NCBI RefSeq assembly: GCF_900114165.1
Contig: NZ_FOSB01000011.1
Location: forward strand, 1 to 64,000
From: Halobacillus dabanensis
Lineage (GTDB): Bacteria; Bacillota; Bacilli; Bacillales; Halobacillaceae
Length of the DNA stretch: 64,000 nucleotides
Direction of reading: 5' to 3'
This document shows, piece by piece, positions 62,001-64,000 of the stretch (its first letter is position 1; each line of letters opens with the position of its first letter). The notes under the pieces were generated by a model. It had not been told where the DNA came from and did not search any database. It saw only the letters and a list, made by a program, of their open reading frames with translations. The translations under genes were made by a program, and so were the position numbers.

Positions 62001-62266
62001 CCGCTTTCTCTCGTCAAGAGGGAAGCGAGAAAACCTATGTCCAGCACTTGATGGAACAAGATGCAGAACAGCTTGTTCCGCTTTTAAATGATGGAGGGCA
62101 TGTGTACATTTGTGGGGATGGCAGCAAAATGGCCCCGGAAGTAACGAAGACATTAATTAAAAACTACCAGCTCATTCAGAAAACTTCTGAGCAGGAAGCA
62201 ATGGATTGGCTGGATATGCTTGAAAATGAAGGACGTTTAGCTAAAGACGTGTGGGCAGGTAACTGA
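59099..62266 (+). CDS. Self-sufficient cytochrome P450 / NADPH-P450 reductase (CYP102 family)
   Basis: 1055 residues, the size of P450 BM3 (1049). Heme domain 1-470: I-helix AGHETTS, ExxR in NEALRLWP, heme loop [10 protein letters not shown] with ligand Cys403. FMN domain from about 490 ([19 protein letters not shown]). FAD/NADPH domain: [31 protein letters not shown]. Hydroxylates medium and long fatty acids near the omega end. Controlled by the adjacent TetR protein. Confidence 0.96.
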   Translation: MMKTQQLPQPKSYGPLGNLPLIDKEKPVQSFMKLAREFGPIYQFQFPGRTAQFVSSASLAAEICDESKFDKKVGPALQKVRSFGGDGLFTSETEEPNWKKAHNILLPSFSQQAMKGYHDKMVDLAAQLVQKWARLNPKEAIDVPEDMTRLTLDTIGLCGFNYRFNSFYRESSHPFVQKMVRALDESMSQTQRLGIQDKLMVRSKRQYKEDIDYMFNLVDELIKERKEAGDQGEDDLLAHMLKGKDPETGEVLDDENIRFQIITFLIAGHETTSGLLSFAIYYLLKNPDKLAKAYKEVDEVIGEETPTYKQVKKLKYVRMVLNEALRLWPTAPAFSVYAKENTTLEGRYEVEAGETFTLLIPELHRDKSVWGEDAEMFKPDRFKDPSLIPSHVYKPFGNGQRACIGQQFALHEATLVLGMVLQHFELEDHSNYELDVKETLTLKPDELTMRVRSRKEAAFIQVPVQDEKKEENKRDVRTSMVNTHGTPLLLLYGSNLGTAEGVARELAEKGRQQGFQVEVSPLNDYTGELPGEGATIIVSASYNGHSPDNAASFVDWLESSEQQDLKGVQYTVFGCGDRNWANTYQKIPARIDKGLEARGATRIMSRGEGDADEDFEGDLDKWEEMLWDRLAETFNLKLEEPDHDSNHISMEFVSATTHTPVAREHHAFTGIVTQNKELLSSTNRSTRHIELQLPSGMTYQEGDHLGVLPQNSQELVSRVLARFSLKGEDYVLLGEEAGKTNHLPTQQPIQLKELLMSYVELQEPATRKQIRELAASNPCPPHKKELEKLLEDEIYKQEILEKRKSMLEMVEEYASCELEFERFLALLPALKARYYSISSSPRVQENRVSVTVSVVQGAAWSGNGEYLGVGSNYLAGRKEGDKIACFLKTPQSNFQIPENPAIPMVLIGPGTGIAPFRGFIQTLRVRKEEGHVLGETHVYFGCRHPEQDFLYEKELREAEQEGLITLHTAFSRQEGSEKTYVQHLMEQDAEQLVPLLNDGGHVYICGDGSKMAPEVTKTLIKNYQLIQKTSEQEAMDWLDMLENEGRLAKDVWAGN

Positions 62267-62275
62267 TGATTTAAC

Positions 62276-62315
62276 AAAAACTCCGTTTGGGCTGGAACCC
62301 TTGCGGAGTTTTTTT
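62276..62315 (+). terminator. Terminator of the CYP102 gene
   Basis: AAAAACTCCG and CGGAGTTTTT with an inner GGG/CCC, then T run. Confidence 0.75.
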
Positions 62316-62334
62316 ACTGGTAACTTTGCCCCCG

Positions 62335-62375
62335 CCCGTTACGTTAGTGATTTAGTACGGCTGGAGTCAGGCACC
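62335..62375. repeat. REP-like repeat, degenerate
   Basis: GGAGTCAGGCACC right arm is clear; the left arm (TTGCCCCCGCCC) is worn. It touches the 3' end of the PAP2 gene. Confidence 0.4.
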
Positions 62376-62999
62376 AGCAGAATCGGGGCTCTTTTTTATT
62401 AGAGCTAAAATCCATATCGCTTGCAGCCATATTGCGCCTATAAATAAGCCGCCGAGCACATCGCTGATATAATGGGCACCGAGATGTACCCGGGACCATC
62501 CTACCAATGCGATGAATAGAATTCCGCAAAGTAGGAATAAAAACCGATTCATTGATCTATAGCGGCAGGTGATAAAAAGGAATAGAGCACCTGATAGGAA
62601 CACCGCGTATATGACATGACCACTTGGGAAAGCGTCACCGTGGGTGGTGATCAGGGAATCCAGGGGTGGGCGGTTTCGATCGAAGAGGTTTTTTAATGTT
62701 GAGCTGATCAGTCTCGTGCCTGCTGCCCCTATTAAAACCAAAGCACTAACCCAATATTTTTTTATATATAGGAAGGCGAAGGAAAGAATGAAACCGAATC
62801 CTAGACATATAGCATAACTGCTAAAGGCGGAAAAGAAACGGGCGACCCTGGTAAAGTTGCTTTCCTCTTGCGCAGTGATTGCATTCATTCCCCATTCGTC
62901 CAACATAGAAAGGAAAGTCTGCTCTGTATTCCATGCCCAAACGATGAATAAGAAAAGAGAGAGATTTAGCACAAGAAGCCACAAAGAGCGTCTATGCAT
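62367..62999 (-). CDS. PAP2-family membrane phosphatase
   Basis: 210 residues, about six membrane helices. The three phosphatase motifs are intact: KNLFDRNRP, FPSGH and SRVHLGAHYISD (catalytic histidine). Acts on lipid phosphates such as phosphatidylglycerophosphate or undecaprenyl pyrophosphate on the outer membrane face. AAGGAG precedes the ATG. Monocistronic. Confidence 0.9.
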   Translation of the reverse strand: MHRRSLWLLVLNLSLFLFIVWAWNTEQTFLSMLDEWGMNAITAQEESNFTRVARFFSAFSSYAICLGFGFILSFAFLYIKKYWVSALVLIGAAGTRLISSTLKNLFDRNRPPLDSLITTHGDAFPSGHVIYAVFLSGALFLFITCRYRSMNRFLFLLCGILFIALVGWSRVHLGAHYISDVLGGLFIGAIWLQAIWILALIKKSPDSAGA

Positions 63000-63100
63000 A
63001 GATGAACTCCTTTTTCTTATTATTATAGAAAGTGGGGATATAATCTATACCCGATTCGATCACGGGGCTGTATAAGAAAATACAATGAAATCGAAAACTA

Positions 63101-63131
63101 AAAAAATCTCACGTCACTGTGGGATTTTTTT
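63101..63131. terminator. Terminator-like hairpin
   Basis: AAAAAAATCTCAC and GTGGGATTTTTTT around GTCACT, one G-U pair; T runs on both strands. It lies upstream of both flanking genes, so its role is unclear. Confidence 0.5.
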
Positions 63132-63285
63132 AGTTGTTCAGGAACTTACAAAACTAGTTACAGATGATATCGGGGTCGTCCTTAGGTTTCAAGATAACAA
63201 GAAAAGGTAAAAAAGACAGAAAGCTTCTTTTGGATAGGTTAGCTGTAAAAAAATTTAGGATCTGTCATTTAAACGGGAGGAGAGA

Positions 63286-64000
63286 ATGATCGCTATGAAC
63301 AAATATTTCCATAGTAATTATGAAGAGTCTAGAGAGACATTCAGAAATTTATTGACCAGGGTACAAAATAAGTGGCCCAACGCAGAGTTGTATCAAAAAG
63401 CCATTGGTGATAGTGAAGATAACACGATTGATGTCATTTATGCAGAAGCTGCCACTTCAAATGATAAAGTCGTTTTCTTTACTTCTGGCGAACATGGCAT
63501 AGAAGGTTATGCAGGGGCTGCAGTCATTCAATTATTTGTAGAGGATTATATGGAATCCATCGATCCATCTACTACAGGCATTTGTCTTATTCATGGCATC
63601 AACCCATGGGGAATGAAGCATTTTCGCAGGGTTACGGAAAATAATGTGGACTTGAATCGGAATTATTTTTTAGAAAAACAGGACATTCCTATGGATATAA
63701 ATCGAAATTATGAGAAAGAAAGCCAAATTTTCCTTCCTACAAAGCCTGTAGAGGAGATAGGGAAAGAAAAGACGAAGCTCTACGAAGCCTTAAGCAAAGG
63801 GATGATGAATGAAGGATATAAAGGTATAAAGAAAGCAAAAGGGATGGGCCAATTTGAATTTGAACGAGGGGTATACTTCGGTGGCTTTGAGGAAGAGCCC
63901 TCCTCTACCTATATAAAATCCTGGCAAAGACAACTGCTGGACAATTTTAGCACTGTGATCCATATGGATTGGCATACAGCCTTAGGTCCGACAAACGAAG
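63286..64000 (+). CDS. DUF2817 (M14-like) peptidase-family protein, 3'-truncated by the window
   Basis: Open from ATG 63286 (GGGAGG 5 bases upstream) to the edge, 238 residues visible. It contains FTSGEHGIEGYAGAAVIQLF and HGINPWGMKHFRRVTENNVDLNRNYF, which match the zinc-carboxypeptidase-like HxxE and N-RN-Y pattern of DUF2817, plus DWHTALGP near the edge. Probably a cytoplasmic carboxypeptidase-like hydrolase; substrate unknown. Confidence 0.8.
   Translation, partial: MIAMNKYFHSNYEESRETFRNLLTRVQNKWPNAELYQKAIGDSEDNTIDVIYAEAATSNDKVVFFTSGEHGIEGYAGAAVIQLFVEDYMESIDPSTTGICLIHGINPWGMKHFRRVTENNVDLNRNYFLEKQDIPMDINRNYEKESQIFLPTKPVEEIGKEKTKLYEALSKGMMNEGYKGIKKAKGMGQFEFERGVYFGGFEEEPSSTYIKSWQRQLLDNFSTVIHMDWHTALGPTNE

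Overview
The window is AT-rich Bacillaceae-type DNA. The signs are AAGGAGG ribosome binding sites, sigma-A, SigB-type and ECF-type promoters, a CcpA cre site, a fused CYP102 P450 reductase, an RsbR-like STAS protein, a YkwC-like reductase and mtl genes. A moderately halophilic or environmental bacillus (Halobacillus/Virgibacillus-like) is a reasonable guess, but the genus cannot be fixed from the sequence. I saw no rRNA, tRNA, CRISPR array, prophage or intact insertion sequence.

Region 1 (1-26 kb) looks accessory. It holds many small or hypothetical genes: Nudix, lipoproteins, CsbD, GNATs, small membrane proteins, a lone Imm5-like protein and a PadR/DUF1048 cassette. It also holds short catabolic groups: a DauR-like regulator, RidA, a PLP lyase and a broken asparaginase; proline dehydrogenase, a creatinase-fold hydrolase and a sodium symporter with a divergent LysR gene. 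A glycerophosphodiester phosphodiesterase and a subtilisin are present too. About twenty copies of an intergenic repeat (core YTYGANNYCRAG-TCTTCA...GGGGGCGATTG) run through this part, apparently always in the + orientation. Several copies end in a hairpin with changed but still complementary arms. At least three genes here carry frameshifts.

Region 2 (26-37 kb) is the highlight. Two divergent operons each start with a cobalamin riboswitch and an intrinsic terminator. The leftward operon encodes a 73-aa unknown protein and the 2-methylcitrate cycle (citrate/methylcitrate synthase, methylcitrate dehydratase, methylisocitrate lyase). The rightward operon encodes an acyl-CoA dehydrogenase, a 3-hydroxyisobutyrate-type dehydrogenase, a methylmalonate-semialdehyde dehydrogenase, an enoyl-CoA hydratase and a 3-hydroxyisobutyryl-CoA hydrolase. 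These five are valine-degradation enzymes. They are also the five reaction types of the B12-independent, beta-oxidation-like propionate shunt known from Caenorhabditis elegans. My reading is that the locus switches on two B12-independent routes for propionyl-CoA when cobalamin is scarce.

Region 3 (37-64 kb) is more ordinary chromosome. It contains a Bcr/CflA exporter; a MarR regulator with an MFS pump that has a tandem palindromic operator and a possible leader peptide; a mannitol operon (mtlA-mtlR-mtlD); a YkwC-like reductase; an ECF sigma factor with a membrane partner; an FAD monooxygenase; an RsbR-like STAS protein; an SRPBCC protein; a HelD-type helicase; a cluster of small membrane proteins (one frameshifted); a TetR-CYP102 pair flanked by identical 18-bp palindromes; a PAP2 phosphatase; and a partial DUF2817 peptidase-like gene at the right edge.
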